Shown here one piece after another: positions 42,634-51,344 of a DNA stretch of 55,395 bases (the stretch's first letter is position 1; each line of letters opens with the position of its first letter). The notes beneath the pieces are model-generated. The model saw only the letters and a list, made by a program, of their open reading frames with translations. It was not told where the DNA came from and did not search any database. The DNA lies in assembly GCA_020847095.1 (NCBI GenBank), contig JADLCR010000064.1, forward strand, positions 1 to 55,395. Reading direction: 5' to 3'. This DNA comes from Oligoflexia bacterium (GTDB lineage: Bacteria; Bdellovibrionota; Bdellovibrionia; JABDDW01). The translations under genes and the position numbers were made by a program.

Positions 42634-43428
42634 TCACTCCGCAGACTTTTTAAATTCAATAACAAACGCTTGAAACCATGGACCTACCTGGACTCCGTCA
42701 AGGCCCGTAGACGACTTTGTTGGTACGGCCCCGGAGAAATACCCGTGAAAGTCTTCATCTAACTGATAGGCTTGAATATCTAATCCTTCTCCAGTGCTGC
42801 CTCTTCTGAGATCAAAAGTGGCATCGACGATTCTCCAGGTTCGATTTGGAGTCGGGTCATACTTCGCCTTAGGGCCAGGGACAACGATCCCTAAAAATCC
42901 GGCGTAAGGAGTACCTGTCATCACAGATTTAAGGGCCGCAATGACGGATTCACCTGAGAGCTCGACGTAGTAATACGAAACATTTCCAGGTCCGTCTGGC
43001 AAGCCTCCTACTTTAGCAATAATTTTCTGAGGTATTTGGATCACACTCTCAAAGCTCTTAATCTTGTGCTTCCGATTTTCTTTTGTGACTGCTAGAACTT
43101 CAAATTCACTCGACTCTTCGGTCTTTCCGTCCTTTAAGGTGGTCACAAGCTTCATCACAAGAAGGTCAATCTTTCCCTTATGAACTAATGCCGTTGCGCT
43201 CCATTTGGTCGAAATTCCAAGCTCCGGCAAATCAACTTCCTCGGATTCTTTAATCAATCCCTGAGATTTCATGAATTCTCGAGCCAATAACTCCAGTTTG
43301 GGGTCTACGTTGAAAGCCCTTACGGACGATTGGAGAAACGCCAAGTGATCTGGACATTTGATGCCAAGTGCCGTGGTCGAAGTCAAAATTGAAGAGGCAA
43401 GTAACACGAAAAAAGCTAGATTTTTCAA
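42634..43428 (-). CDS. Secreted protein of unknown function
   Basis: A 264-residue protein with a signal peptide (MKNLAFFVLLASSILTSTTALG). The mature part is Lys/Ser/Val-rich with many alternating stretches, as in a beta-rich periplasmic protein, and has a single clear Cys (IKCPDH). No family was recognised. The start is a TTG at 43428; a promoter with a perfect TATAAT lies about 45 nt upstream. It is convergent with the adenylate cyclase gene, 10 bp apart. Confidence 0.7.
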   Translation of the reverse strand: MKNLAFFVLLASSILTSTTALGIKCPDHLAFLQSSVRAFNVDPKLELLAREFMKSQGLIKESEEVDLPELGISTKWSATALVHKGKIDLLVMKLVTTLKDGKTEESSEFEVLAVTKENRKHKIKSFESVIQIPQKIIAKVGGLPDGPGNVSYYYVELSGESVIAALKSVMTGTPYAGFLGIVVPGPKAKYDPTPNRTWRIVDATFDLRRGSTGEGLDIQAYQLDEDFHGYFSGAVPTKSSTGLDGVQVGPWFQAFVIEFKKSAE

Positions 43429-43471
43429 AATTTAAAATCCCGTCAAAGTATTAAAATGACACAACCGGGCT

Positions 43472-43500
43472 ATTATAATCGGTTTGAAAAACTCACACAA
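43472..43500 (-). promoter_or_regulatory. Candidate sigma-70 promoter of the secreted protein gene at 43428
   Basis: Minus strand: TTGTGT (43500-43495), 17-nt spacer, TATAAT (43477-43472). The predicted leader is about 40 nt. Confidence 0.5.
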
Positions 43501-43659
43501 TCTGGCCTTTTTATTTGTGGTGACTTGTTGATTTTAGATTGAACCAATTGGCGTGTATTCTTCTCAAAACTGTCAAACCGAACTTAGCCGAATGTTTCCA
43601 GCTAAGATTTGAAGATCTAGGCTGACGCAAATGGATTCGCTCTTTGTCGCCATTGATAG

Positions 43660-43688
43660 TTGACAAACTGAACAATTAGTCATACCTT
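43660..43688 (+). promoter_or_regulatory. Candidate promoter giving a leaderless mRNA for the RAYT gene
   Basis: A perfect TTGACA (43660-43665), 17-nt spacer, TACCTT (43683-43688), then 7 nt to the ATG at 43696. No ribosome site is present. Confidence 0.5.
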
Positions 43689-43695
43689 CGTTCAC

Positions 43696-44274
43696 ATGAA
43701 GTCTCGAAATTCTCAGCTTCAGCTTCTTCAAAGCCAAACGAAGGGCTACGGTGGTGAGCTCATGAAAACTCGCAAAGGGCGAGCTCATGGGCGACCACTT
43801 GACACCCGTCACTCAATGCATTTGGTTTTGAGATCCTCTAAGGCAAAGGGCAGTTGGTCGTTTAAAACAACGAAAAACCAAGAGAAGATCAAACTCATCA
43901 TTTCAAAGTTTTCAAATAAATATGGAATTCGGATTCTTTCGTTAGCCAACGTCGGAAACCACCTTCATTTTCACATAAAACTCTCTACTCGTTTTGCTTA
44001 CAAGCCTTTTATACGAGCTGTAACTTCTTCTATAGCAATGGCTGTTTCTGGTTTTAATCGTTGGAGCCGAGATTCCGATAAATTGGATCAAATCGAGTCC
44101 CTAAGATTTTGGGATTATCGCCCTTACACAAGAGTTGTACTTGGGTATCGGGCATTACTTTGCCTAAGTGACTACATTCAACTGAATCAATTCGAGGGAT
44201 TTGGAGTCAGTCGACCAGAAGCGAAGTTCATTATGAGTTCGCCAAAATTTGCAAGTTGGCACAATACTGGTTAG
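43696..44274 (+). CDS. REP-associated tyrosine transposase-like protein (RAYT, Y1 HUH family)
   Basis: A 192-residue protein. The HUH metal site is GNHLHFHIKL (~95-104) and the candidate catalytic Tyr lies in LSDYIQLNQFEG (~165). The conserved RHSMHLVLRSSKAKGSWSF block near the start and the basic KTRKGRAHGRP match RAYTs, which process REP palindromes rather than moving as full insertion sequences. The start at 43696 is kept because the preceding LKSQ/YGGEL-like region reads as part of the family; ATG 43762 is an alternative. A GC-rich palindrome lies 55 bp downstream. No flanking IS ends were seen. Likely a domesticated single-copy gene. Confidence 0.85.
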   Translation: MKSRNSQLQLLQSQTKGYGGELMKTRKGRAHGRPLDTRHSMHLVLRSSKAKGSWSFKTTKNQEKIKLIISKFSNKYGIRILSLANVGNHLHFHIKLSTRFAYKPFIRAVTSSIAMAVSGFNRWSRDSDKLDQIESLRFWDYRPYTRVVLGYRALLCLSDYIQLNQFEGFGVSRPEAKFIMSSPKFASWHNTG

Positions 44275-44328
44275 GGTAAGCGGCAGACTGTTCAAAACAA
44301 ATCTCTTTTGTCTCTCAGTCATTAGTTT

Positions 44329-44363
44329 CCCGCCAGCCAGATTTTAAGGATCTGCCTGGCGGG
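44329..44363. repeat. GC-rich palindrome downstream of the RAYT (REP-like or bidirectional terminator)
   Basis: CCCGCCAGCCAGAT (44329-44342) and ATCTGCCTGGCGGG (44350-44363) pair at 13 of 14 positions around a 7-nt loop. The single C-C mismatch within the stem is typical of REP elements. It lies between the convergent RAYT and outer-membrane protein genes, with no T-run on either strand, so it may be a REP-type target of the RAYT, a Rho-assisted terminator, or both. Confidence 0.6.
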
Positions 44364-44416
44364 TTATTAATAGGAACCCTTTATTGACCAGGCCTGACAC
44401 ACTTTTTTTGATAAAT

Positions 44417-46075
44417 CTAAAACCCGTACTCGAGCATGAGGTTGAAGTAGTGACCGGTGATGGTCACATCATTTCGCGACTGAGAAGGTGTAAAACCTGG
44501 AGTTTCGAGAACTTTGTAACCGGCCTTTTCTGAGCGATACGCGTAACCCAAAAATCCAACCATTTGATCGGAAATGGCAAGCGAGCCCATCACACCCAAC
44601 TGATAGCTGAGATCAGAAATGTTCTCTTTTCCATTGGGCGTGCCCATTCCCATTGTTGAATGGTAAAGTTGCAAATTCAATTGCGCGCCGAGCTTTCTAG
44701 TGAGTCCGCGCATCAGATTGGCCGAAAGCACCGGTCCCACAGTGGTGATTTTACTTTGCGTAGAGATGTTGTCCCCCATTCCGACCGTGACCGGAAGTTC
44801 TCGATACATCAATCCGCCAGCAAAACGAAGCTGACCCCACCCACCGGCACGATAGCGGTAAACGCCGCTTAACGCTCCTGACACATAGGTGAAAGTTTGC
44901 GCCTTAATTGTAAATCCCGACATATCAGCCCAGGTGAGCATTCCCCACTTCGAATTATCTCCAAACCACGTACCCACACCTAAACGACCTGTTCCACCGA
45001 TGGCTGGATACTGAGTTTCATATCCAGGGGATTGATCAACTGAAACGCCTTTGTAATCGACCATGGTGATGTAGTAGCTGGCGAAGCCGAACAGGTTGCT
45101 CTTTGATCCATAACTTCCTTCTGATTTAACCTGCTCAACGGCTGCAGGATTTCGGGTTCCTAAGTTCATTGAATCGAATTCCGCTATGGTGATTTTAGAT
45201 GGCGCACGACGATCGGCTTGAGCCAATACCTTAATTCGGTAATGCCCACTCGGTAATGGTTTTTGATACCGACGTCCAGGTTTATTGACGTTTCGAGACT
45301 CGATAGTTCTCCATTTTCCATCGGCTTCTAAAGCTTCTAGAGAATAGTCATACTTAATGGCTTGATCGACTTTTTTCCATTTGATGAGTTCAGTGTTGAT
45401 ATTCTCAATTTGCTCAAATTCTGGACTCTCTAGAGCGCCGCCGTAAACTTCAAACCGGGCCGCTTGTTCAAATAAATCTCCTTCAATTTCTTCTTCAGCA
45501 ATGGGTGTGACTTGCCAACTAAAGGCGTCGGCCACAGGAATTTCTAAGGCGGCCGACTCCCCAGAATCAGTAGATTCAGCGACGACTTGCCCCTTTTGAT
45601 TGAACACTTGGACTTTGTAACGGGCGGCGCCTTGCACAGGCTGCCAGCTAAAAGTGACTTTTTCTTTTTCAGCTTCCTCCGAACGAATGACTTCGCCGGT
45701 TTGAGGTTTCAGCGGACGACTAGGCGGAAGCTTAACAGATAGTTCTTGAGCCGGACTCCAATCTCCTGGTACGCCTCGACTGTCAACCGTTCTAACGCGC
45801 AGTTCATATTTGCCCGGAACCAGTTTCGCGTTCCACGTATTGGATTTTAGTTTAAAAACAACAGGCTTTTTCTTTTCGCCACCCTTGAGAACGCGCGTGA
45901 CTTCTACTTGATATCCTTGGTTACCTTCTATTTCTTCGAGTTCCATTTCTAGAGAACGACGAGGAAGCTCTGCAAAGGCACTGACGCCCAAAATAGAAAT
46001 CAGAAGAAACACTCCTCCAACTCCCCCAAGGGACAACCACTTCCTAGCCTTCCGCACTACCAAAGCGGTGTTCAT
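44417..46075 (-). CDS. Fibronectin type III-like protein with predicted C-terminal outer-membrane beta-barrel
   Basis: About 552 residues. A signal-type hydrophobic segment (~16-35, ending SAFAEL) is followed by a region of FN3-like repeats (KYELRVRTVDSRGVPGDWSPA, VTFSWQPVQGAARYKVQVFN, YRIKVLAQAD). From ~320 on the chain is an amphipathic barrel-like region (Gly, Tyr and alternating residues) that ends in LEYGF; a terminal aromatic residue is typical of outer-membrane barrels. The ATG at 46075 begins 3 bases after the stop of the FecR-domain gene, so the two are coupled. It may anchor a periplasmic assembly to the outer membrane. Function unknown. Confidence 0.75.
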   Translation of the reverse strand: MNTALVVRKARKWLSLGGVGGVFLLISILGVSAFAELPRRSLEMELEEIEGNQGYQVEVTRVLKGGEKKKPVVFKLKSNTWNAKLVPGKYELRVRTVDSRGVPGDWSPAQELSVKLPPSRPLKPQTGEVIRSEEAEKEKVTFSWQPVQGAARYKVQVFNQKGQVVAESTDSGESAALEIPVADAFSWQVTPIAEEEIEGDLFEQAARFEVYGGALESPEFEQIENINTELIKWKKVDQAIKYDYSLEALEADGKWRTIESRNVNKPGRRYQKPLPSGHYRIKVLAQADRRAPSKITIAEFDSMNLGTRNPAAVEQVKSEGSYGSKSNLFGFASYYITMVDYKGVSVDQSPGYETQYPAIGGTGRLGVGTWFGDNSKWGMLTWADMSGFTIKAQTFTYVSGALSGVYRYRAGGWGQLRFAGGLMYRELPVTVGMGDNISTQSKITTVGPVLSANLMRGLTRKLGAQLNLQLYHSTMGMGTPNGKENISDLSYQLGVMGSLAISDQMVGFLGYAYRSEKAGYKVLETPGFTPSQSRNDVTITGHYFNLMLEYGF

Positions 46076-46078
46076 CAA

Positions 46079-48190
46079 TTATTTGATCTTTAGCTTTTTA
46101 AACCCCGGCGCTCTTACATCGCTCGTATCTGGAACCCGCAGCTCACGCGCCTGACCGGCCGGTCCCATTCGTCCACTTTCATCTACTGATGCCAAAGAAA
46201 CCTGGTATTGACCGGGCAATAATCCGGTCAACGTTCCTTGGCTTCCGTCAAACTTGTCAGTTTTCATAACTTTGCCGTCTGGAGCTTTAAGAATGACTGC
46301 CGTTTGCTTAGCTCCTTTGACTGTGGTCCAGCCAATGCCGACAGCACCCTTTTTGGTTGCCACCAGAGATGCCGGCATGCGCTCTTGAAAGTTCGGTGCG
46401 GGCAACAACGGTCTTTGGATGACGTTTATCTTTCTAAAATCTGTCTGTGCAACGGGCTTTCCGTTCGCATCAAGTGCGATAGCTCGAACCAAGTACTTTC
46501 CGTCGGTGGGTACTTCAACGGTAGCCATCAAACCATTTGATGCTTGTTCCTTCTTTGAATCTTCACCCTCAGCTTGAACTGCCACTACAAACTTTGCAGC
46601 TTTAACTGCTTGATTAGCCTTCCATTGAACAGTCACACTGGGTTTTAGAGTCGCGTATTGATGGTTTTCTTCTAACTTTCCATCAGCCCAAACCAGCCTG
46701 GGCAGATCTTCGATGGCAAACGTTCTAACGGCACTTGGTTGAGAGTGCTTTCCTTTAGAATCGATGGATTCGACAAACCATTTGTAGGTTCCTGCCTTCC
46801 AATTTGGAATTCGAATCTGGGTCACATCGACTTCTTTTTCAAAAACATTCTGAGGTTTGTCATTTTGGACGGCATCAACTTTCAAACGGTACTTAGTCAC
46901 TCCCGGCACGGTTTCCCAAACTAAAAATGCTCCGCCATTCATGACTTTTTCAAAGCTAATTCGCGCTTCATTTGCCGGAACTTTAAGTTGAGGGGCGTCG
47001 AGAGCCAGTGAGGTACTGAGATTAAATTTAACCACTTCTCCATTGATTCGAATGGCTGTTCCCGGTCGCAAACCAGAAATTCTCAGAAAGTACTCACCTT
47101 CGCCTTTAGGTTGCAGAGAATAGACCCCGGTATCGTCCACAAACTCCGTGGCCACCAGGTTTTTAAAATTCGAGTCCTTTGCGAGTTCGAGTTGAAGCTT
47201 GATTAACTTCGATGGGTTCGCCCAGCGTACGTCAAGAGCTTTGGTTTCGGCATTGAGCGCTGTTCGACTGTCTTTCACAGGTGTGATGATCTTTGGCGGA
47301 GTGTCCGCAACGACGACCAACTTGTTCGTAGGCGAAAACACAATTTGTTTTGGATCTTTTCTGTTAGTGGCCACCAAGCGCCAGTACTGAGTTCCCTGTC
47401 CCAAAATGGCTTTGATTTGACCAACCGACCCTTTGACGACGGTGCCCATGGGCTTAAGCACTTCTCTCTTCGAGCCCACTTCAAGTCGAATGTCAAAATC
47501 ATCGGCCACCGGTCGAAAATTAAAACCGATAGCTTCTTTTTGGTCACCCCGAATATAAACGCGATCGGTAGCTTGAGGGCTAGAAATTTTGAAGAATGCC
47601 GCTTGTACATCAACGCCACCGGCACCGATGCGGCCCGCATTATTTTGATCGAGTGTGAGAGTTTTATCCCCTGCGCTGACTTGAGCGGTACCACGCATAA
47701 CTTGCAGGTTAATATCTTGGCCCGAACCTCGTCCGAGGCTTACGTCGGCGTTCGAAAGGTTAATACTGGTGTTACCGGATTTAAGTGCCAGCCCGCCTTC
47801 ACCGCCCCCACCTTTTACGAACAAATTACCTTTGACGAAATCCAATGCCACTTTACCGTCGGAATCATCGATGACGACAACGCTATCCGGCTCAAGATCA
47901 ACTTCGGCTCCTGATTTGAAAACTATTTTTGCTTCCGCATCGGGACCGGTTCTCACTGCTTCACCGGCAAAAAGTGGTTCTTCGTCACCGATCGACTGCC
48001 AAATAACTCGCTTCACCGATCGCTTCTGAACTTCGTTTTTTGAAGAATCTAAGTGCGCGAGCAATCGACGGTTGTTGTCGTCACCTCGCGAAGATTTGGC
48101 GAGATCGTACTTGTACCAAAGAAAAGAAAGCAAAATTCCAGCGATACTCAATGCTGCAGCAAGGAGCAGTTTTCGGGCGTAAGCGCTCAT
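46079..48190 (-). CDS. FecR-domain protein with repeated fibronectin/Ig-like domains
   Basis: A 703-residue protein. One N-terminal membrane segment (~8-27) is followed by a FecR-type domain at ~60-200 (IGDEEPLFAGEAVRTGPDAEAKIVFKSGAEVDLEPDS). Several FN3/Ig-like domains follow, each with a WxxVxGxxKYRLxV-like pattern (e.g. FLVWETVPGVTKYRLKV, SVTVQWKAN). It ends with a basic KKLKIK tail. No ECF sigma factor or TonB receptor is adjacent, so this is probably not iron signalling but a structural periplasmic protein. It lies 31 bp after hslO and is coupled to the barrel protein gene downstream. Confidence 0.8.
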   Translation of the reverse strand: MSAYARKLLLAAALSIAGILLSFLWYKYDLAKSSRGDDNNRRLLAHLDSSKNEVQKRSVKRVIWQSIGDEEPLFAGEAVRTGPDAEAKIVFKSGAEVDLEPDSVVVIDDSDGKVALDFVKGNLFVKGGGGEGGLALKSGNTSINLSNADVSLGRGSGQDINLQVMRGTAQVSAGDKTLTLDQNNAGRIGAGGVDVQAAFFKISSPQATDRVYIRGDQKEAIGFNFRPVADDFDIRLEVGSKREVLKPMGTVVKGSVGQIKAILGQGTQYWRLVATNRKDPKQIVFSPTNKLVVVADTPPKIITPVKDSRTALNAETKALDVRWANPSKLIKLQLELAKDSNFKNLVATEFVDDTGVYSLQPKGEGEYFLRISGLRPGTAIRINGEVVKFNLSTSLALDAPQLKVPANEARISFEKVMNGGAFLVWETVPGVTKYRLKVDAVQNDKPQNVFEKEVDVTQIRIPNWKAGTYKWFVESIDSKGKHSQPSAVRTFAIEDLPRLVWADGKLEENHQYATLKPSVTVQWKANQAVKAAKFVVAVQAEGEDSKKEQASNGLMATVEVPTDGKYLVRAIALDANGKPVAQTDFRKINVIQRPLLPAPNFQERMPASLVATKKGAVGIGWTTVKGAKQTAVILKAPDGKVMKTDKFDGSQGTLTGLLPGQYQVSLASVDESGRMGPAGQARELRVPDTSDVRAPGFKKLKIK

Positions 48191-48221
48191 ACCTAAGTTG
48201 TCGGAATTTGGCAGGAAACCG

Positions 48222-49115
48222 TTAGATTTTGGTGCCTTTTTTTACTAAGTTTAGCAGGGCCTTTAGGGTCTCTTGATCAACGCTGTACTTTCGTCCGCAA
48301 AAGTCACAAGAGACTTCGGCCGGGACTCGATCTTTGATCAAGGCTTTGATATGCGTTTCGCCCATTAACATGAGCGAGCGCTCGACTTTCATCCCCGAAC
48401 AAGTGCATTTGTAAACCAGGCTTTTATCGTAGTCGAGCTTGCGAAGCGTCAAATCTTCCAAGAGATCAAGAGCCAGGTCAGCGGCACTTCCGCCGTTTCG
48501 CAAAACTTCTGTGACCGGCTTCATTTTTTTCACACTATTTTCGAGATGCGTCAGTGTTTCCTCTTTTGCGCCCGGCATAACTTGCACAATGACCCCTCCT
48601 GCGTGCGACACGTGTCGATTTGCCTCCACAAAAACACCAAGCGCCACGATCGATGGGATCTGTTGCGACTGAAACAGGTAAAAGGCGATGTCTTCGGCAA
48701 TTTCACCGGTTTGAATTTGAACCGAGCCTGTATAGGGTTGCTTTTCTGTCGGAAGCGAATGGGCCACGCTCAAAATTCCTCTCCCAACTGCTCCACCCAC
48801 ATCCAATTTTCCGTTCTTTGGCGGTAGCTCAATTTGCGGATTACTCACAAAACCACGTACGTGACCTTCAGAATTTCCTTCAGCGAATAGCTGACCAAGC
48901 GGACCATCCCCTTTGAAATAAAAAGCGACCCGCCCTTCGTTTTTGATGAAACTTCCCATAAGCCCTGCGCCGATAAGCGCCCGCCCTAAAGCGGCGGTGG
49001 CCACGGGGCTACAGCCGTGGATCACTCTTGCTTCGTTAATTAAGTCGGTTGCCACAACCGATGCGGCCATTACGGTACCATCGGCCGACAGAAATTTTTC
49101 TATTTTTCCACTCAC
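48222..49115 (-). CDS. hslO: Redox-regulated chaperone Hsp33
   Basis: A 297-residue protein, close to E. coli Hsp33 (292). The N-terminal domain starts GKIEKFLSADGTV and has VIHGCSPVATAALGRAL-like family sequence. The C-terminal zinc-switch has the four Cys as CTC (YKCTCSG) and CDFC, so redox activation is intact. It is a cytoplasmic holdase activated by oxidative unfolding. The GTG at 49115 is chosen because it lies one base after the lemA stop and matches the family N-terminus; the frame is open to 49163 inside lemA. Confidence 0.93.
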   Translation of the reverse strand: MSGKIEKFLSADGTVMAASVVATDLINEARVIHGCSPVATAALGRALIGAGLMGSFIKNEGRVAFYFKGDGPLGQLFAEGNSEGHVRGFVSNPQIELPPKNGKLDVGGAVGRGILSVAHSLPTEKQPYTGSVQIQTGEIAEDIAFYLFQSQQIPSIVALGVFVEANRHVSHAGGVIVQVMPGAKEETLTHLENSVKKMKPVTEVLRNGGSAADLALDLLEDLTLRKLDYDKSLVYKCTCSGMKVERSLMLMGETHIKALIKDRVPAEVSCDFCGRKYSVDQETLKALLNLVKKGTKI

Positions 49116-49116
49116 G

Positions 49117-49710
49117 TTAAAACTTAACCTCGGGTGCCTTCTCTGCGCCAGCGACTGCTTCAAAGTATGATTTCACATTAAAACCCGAGAGCTGAGCGAC
49201 GATGTTTGAAGGAAATCTTCGAACAGAAGTATTGTATTCTCGAACAGAATCGTTGAAGTCTTTCCGAGAAACAGCAATTCGATTTTCGGTGCCCTCAAGT
49301 TGTGCCTGGAGATCGGCGAAGTTTGCTGTAGCCTTGAGATCTGGATATTTTTCTACGACCACCAGCAATCGCGAAATCGCCGAAGATAGCTCACCTTGAG
49401 CTTGTTCAAATTTTTTGAATTGCTCTGGATTATTCAGTGTGTCCCGATTGACCTGAAGGCTTCCAACTTTTGCGCGAGCTTCGACAACGGCCGTCAAAGT
49501 GTCTCTTTCAAATCCCGCAGCACCCTTCACCGTGTTAACCAAATTGGGAACCAAATCGGCCCGACGTTGGTAGTTATTCTGAACCTGACTCCATTTTTCG
49601 TTAACGTTTTCTTGCCTGGACACTAATCCGTTGTAGGAGCTCATGTAGAAAAGCACCGCCAATAGTCCAAGTCCCAGAATAGTTGCAGCTGTAATCAAAA
49701 ATGCGCGCAC
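49117..49710 (-). CDS. lemA: LemA family protein
   Basis: A 197-residue protein with one N-terminal membrane segment (~5-24), then SYNGLVSRQENVNEKWSQVQNNYQRRADLVPNLVNTVKG, which is the LemA signature, and the helical remainder of the family. LemA proteins are membrane-anchored with the helical part outside the cytoplasm; their function is poorly defined. It starts at GTG with AAGGAGG upstream and leads an operon with hslO, the FecR-domain gene and the barrel gene. It is divergent from sthA. Confidence 0.93.
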   Translation of the reverse strand: MRAFLITAATILGLGLLAVLFYMSSYNGLVSRQENVNEKWSQVQNNYQRRADLVPNLVNTVKGAAGFERDTLTAVVEARAKVGSLQVNRDTLNNPEQFKKFEQAQGELSSAISRLLVVVEKYPDLKATANFADLQAQLEGTENRIAVSRKDFNDSVREYNTSVRRFPSNIVAQLSGFNVKSYFEAVAGAEKAPEVKF

Positions 49711-49774
49711 GATGTGCCTCCTTGTTTAACCGAATGTATTAGCATTTCTGGTCCGCACGCAAGAGGTCTGTTTA

Positions 49775-49803
49775 TTGAAACCTGAAGATTCTAAGTGTAG
49801 AAT
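49775..49803 (+). promoter_or_regulatory. Sigma-70 promoter giving a leaderless sthA mRNA
   Basis: TTGAAA (49775-49780, 5 of 6 to consensus), 17-nt spacer, TAGAAT (49798-49803, 5 of 6), then 6 nt to the ATG at 49810. No ribosome site is present. The expected transcription start is the A of the start codon. This is the clearest case of the leaderless pattern in the window. Confidence 0.65.
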
Positions 49804-49809
49804 TTATCT

Positions 49810-51216
49810 ATGAAATCCTTCGATTTAATCGTGATCGGCTCAGGCCCTTCTGGCCACAAGGGGGCCATTCAGGCTGCCAAGTTTGGTAAACGCGTGGCCC
49901 TGATTGAAAAAGAAAAGGTTTTTGGCGGAGCCTGCATTCACACAGGTACCCTCCCTAGCAAATCTCTTAGAGAAAGTATCTACAACATCTACATGCTTCG
50001 ATTAAGTGACGAATCATGGACCCGCAAAAAGATTCGCAAAGAAATGACTCTTGAGGATCTTACGGCTCGTAAAAACAGGGTTGTTAATAACGAAAATGAA
50101 ATCATATCTCATCAGATTCGCACCAATGGAATAAGCGTCTACCACGGTGCCGCACAATTCATTGATCGCAATTCGGTGAAAGTTGTCACGCAAGAAGGCG
50201 GCGAAATTACATTGAAGTCTGAACACTTCTTGATCGCGACAGGATCTAAACCGGTTCGGCCGTCAAACATTCCTTTTGACGACATTCATGTTTGCGATAG
50301 CGATAGCATTTTGGGGTTAAAATCCATTCCCGAGTCCATGACTGTCATTGGCGGCGGGGTTATTGGCTGTGAATATGCAAGTATGTTCGCTGCTCTTGGA
50401 GTTGATCTCCATCTTGTTGACAAGAAAAGTGACATTCTCCCTTTCATGGATCAAGAAGTAACTGAAGTTCTTAAAAAGGCTCTCATCGACCAGGGATGTC
50501 GGCTTTATTTGGGAGACGAATGTACAAAAATATCAAAAAACGCAAAGGGCCTGATAACAACCGAGCTCAAAAGCGGCAAGATTATTGAAACAACCCACCT
50601 TCTCTATGCCATGGGACGGGCCCCTCAATCGCCGGCGTTAAAAGTCAAAGAGCTTGGCATCAAAACCGACGAACGCGGTTATATCGATGTGAAAAAAAAT
50701 TATCAAACGGCTGTAGATAATATTTACGCCGTTGGCGACGTAATCGGATTTCCAAGTCTCGCGTCTTCTGGATTTGAGCAAGGCCGCTTGGCTGTTTGTC
50801 ACGCCTTCGATATTCCTCACGGTGATTTTCCCGATGAGTTTCCCTATGGCATTTATACGATTCCGGAAATTTCAAGCGTTGGACTAACGGAAGAAGAAAT
50901 CGCGCAGAAAAAAATCCCCTATGAAGTTGGCAGAGCTGAATATGCCGAAACAGCGCGCGGACAGATTATTTTGGATTCTAACGGCTTGCTCAAAATTATT
51001 TTTTGCCCAGAGACCCTGAAGATTTACGGAATCCATATCATTGGTCCTTCAGCAAGCGAGCTTGTTCATTTGGGACAAATGGTTATGTCTCTTGGGGGGA
51101 ATATGAAAACCCTTATCCGGAATATTTTTAATTACCCAACATTAGCCGAAGCCTACAAAATTGCTGCCTTTAACGGACTCAACAAGGTCTTCAAAAAAGG
51201 TGGAATTCACTTCTAG
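49810..51216 (+). CDS. sthA: Soluble pyridine nucleotide transhydrogenase
   Basis: A 468-residue flavoprotein (E. coli SthA has 466). The FAD site is VIGSGPSGHKGAIQAAKFGKRV. The region that would carry a disulphide reads GGACIHTGTLPSKSLRE, with one Cys and Thr in place of the second, as expected for SthA and unlike lipoamide dehydrogenase. The NAD site is TVIGGGVIGCEYASMFA. It moves reducing equivalents between NADPH and NADH in the cytoplasm. It is driven by its own, apparently leaderless, promoter. Cassette 2 follows after a 181-bp gap. Confidence 0.93.
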   Translation: MKSFDLIVIGSGPSGHKGAIQAAKFGKRVALIEKEKVFGGACIHTGTLPSKSLRESIYNIYMLRLSDESWTRKKIRKEMTLEDLTARKNRVVNNENEIISHQIRTNGISVYHGAAQFIDRNSVKVVTQEGGEITLKSEHFLIATGSKPVRPSNIPFDDIHVCDSDSILGLKSIPESMTVIGGGVIGCEYASMFAALGVDLHLVDKKSDILPFMDQEVTEVLKKALIDQGCRLYLGDECTKISKNAKGLITTELKSGKIIETTHLLYAMGRAPQSPALKVKELGIKTDERGYIDVKKNYQTAVDNIYAVGDVIGFPSLASSGFEQGRLAVCHAFDIPHGDFPDEFPYGIYTIPEISSVGLTEEEIAQKKIPYEVGRAEYAETARGQIILDSNGLLKIIFCPETLKIYGIHIIGPSASELVHLGQMVMSLGGNMKTLIRNIFNYPTLAEAYKIAAFNGLNKVFKKGGIHF

Positions 51217-51344
51217 GGCGCGTTCCCATTTCGGGGGACCGTTTCGAAATAACAGCATGCCTTAAACACCCCTGTCGAAGTTTTGATCAATTATCTTTTC
51301 AGCTAAGTACCTTAAACTACTGAGCATATTTTCATAAACCCGAC

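Noticed and set aside
43696-44274. Complete IS200/IS605 insertion sequence
   Set aside because: No tnpB, no matching subterminal ends and only one nearby palindrome; RAYT is a better fit.
46079-48190. FecR-domain protein as an iron-responsive anti-sigma factor
   Set aside because: No ECF sigma factor or TonB-dependent receptor gene is nearby, and the rest of the protein is FN3/Ig-like.
49810-51216. Lipoamide dehydrogenase or glutathione reductase for the flavoprotein
   Set aside because: The second redox-active Cys is replaced by Thr in GGACIHTGT, which fits transhydrogenase.
51218-51245. Possible hairpin after sthA (GTTCCC / GGGGAC)
   Set aside because: Only six pairs including one G-T, and no following T-run.
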